Source of the DNA: Saprospira sp. CCB-QB6
Lineage (GTDB): Bacteria > Bacteroidota > Bacteroidia > Chitinophagales > Saprospiraceae
DNA length: 64,000 bases
Direction: 5' to 3'
Assembly (NCBI RefSeq): GCF_028464065.1
Contig: NZ_CP116808.1
Span: forward strand, 3,811,501-3,875,500
In this document: piece by piece, positions 63,564 through 64,000 of the stretch
Numbering within the stretch: position 1 is the stretch's first letter
Layout: each line of letters begins with the position of its first letter
Position numbers and translations under genes: made by a program
The notes under the pieces: generated by a model
What the model was told of the DNA's origin: nothing
The model's input: the letters and a program-made list of their open reading frames with translations, nothing else
Database searches by the model: none

Positions 63564-64000
63564 ATGGAAGAGATACAAATTGTGCTTAGAACGGAAGAGG
63601 AGTTATGGGAACTTTTTGATAAAACACTAGATCACATTATGTTAGATCGTTTGTATCCCTATGCTCGGCAAGATTGGCAAAAGGGCAGCTTAAAGATGGG
63701 GAATAGGGTGAATTTAGAAGATGTAGAGTTTCGCTATCTGAGTTGCGACCTACGTACAAATTTAAAGGGACTAAAATCAATTTTAAAGCTCCCAATTTAT
63801 GGATTAAGAGTTTTTCAGTCTAGCAAACCTTGGCCTAGCTCTCTGATATTAAATCGCTTAAATGAGGGGTCTGTAGATAAGGTTCTCGCCATGAATGGCG
63901 TAAGGCATTTTTTTGCCCTTTCTTATGAGTTTGTCACTATTCGCAGTTTTGATCCCCAATTCATAGCGCGAATTAAACATAATTTTGAAAGCTGTCCCAA
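63564..64000 (+). CDS. Hypothetical protein, 3' end cut by window edge
   Basis: Open from the ATG at 63564 to the window end (145 residues visible); AGG lies just upstream as a start signal. It begins MEEIQIVLRTEEELWELFDK and includes RLYPYARQDWQKGSLKMGNR and VRHFFALSYEFVTIRSFDP. Not recognised. It follows the membrane protein by 59 bases on the same strand. Confidence 0.6.
   Translation, partial: MEEIQIVLRTEEELWELFDKTLDHIMLDRLYPYARQDWQKGSLKMGNRVNLEDVEFRYLSCDLRTNLKGLKSILKLPIYGLRVFQSSKPWPSSLILNRLNEGSVDKVLAMNGVRHFFALSYEFVTIRSFDPQFIARIKHNFESCP

Overview
The window is a gene-dense stretch of a Bacteroidota chromosome. My best guess is a Saprospira-type (Saprospirales) marine glider. Supporting signs are a C-terminal type IX secretion sorting domain and SprB-like repeats in one giant protein, signal peptides ending in AQ, FISUMP, DUF4294 and GbsR-type families, carboxypeptidase-regulatory and TonB-C proteins, and Bacteroidota-style TTG/TAnnTTTG promoters. 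The genus is inferred from memory; the phylum is well supported. About 56 protein genes are present, two cut by the window edges (1-593 minus, 63564-64000 plus). I saw no rRNA, tRNA, CRISPR array or transposase.

Layout. 1-8020: a globin-coupled-sensor/STAS protein (partial), two tandem LURP-one-like proteins, a secreted peroxiredoxin, a membrane spermidine-synthase-like protein, two short TonB-C proteins and a TIR-like/TPR/SDR fusion. 8544-14924: a small HTH-like protein, an OmpA lipid-side protein, nadD, a divergent katA/oxyR pair and a DUF2461 protein. 14925-20632: a Kir-type potassium channel, DEAD helicase and dapB in one minus operon, an acyltransferase, a GbsR-type regulator and an SDR. 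21014-32901: yicC-gmk-apaG, an EF-hand protein, a TonB-dependent receptor, a flippase, a YbaB protein, an M61 protease, a SPOR protein and a DUF4294 protein. 33173-44279: a GAF/HATPase protein lacking the kinase histidine, an ATP-grasp protein, a thiolase, a sugar nucleotidyltransferase, a 1183-residue T9SS-secreted protein, and a regulatory-domain protein with folC and a lipoprotein. 44692-52947: groESL, a haem-less paralogue of the first gene, a degenerate stretch with 21-bp repeats, a haem-c lipoprotein with a MacB-like permease, and a third TonB-C protein. 53343-64000: small secreted and hypothetical proteins, ftcD, a DPP-IV-type protease, bioA, dps, a parS-like site and two genes of unknown function.

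The most striking feature is not a gene. At least 22 intergenic copies of a GC-rich 75-215 bp element (called type A here) occur in both orientations. Each copy is built of nested hairpins. One internal stem has at least eight unrelated sequences in different copies, yet is self-complementary in every one. The two ends of the element also change together (GGCTG with CAGCC, GGCCT with AGGCC, GGCCC with GGGCC), so nearly every copy can be closed into one branched structure. This compensatory pattern looks like a maintained fold. A second, smaller family (type B) sits beside some type-A copies. One type-A copy in a divergent gap is followed by a strong terminator that serves no visible gene, which hints at a transcript.

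How the genes work together: oxyR and katA, the secreted peroxiredoxin and dps point to peroxide defence. The TonB receptor, three TonB-C proteins, OmpA-like, M61 and DPP-IV proteins fit a protein-degrading outer-membrane lifestyle. The globin/STAS pair suggests stressosome-like signalling.
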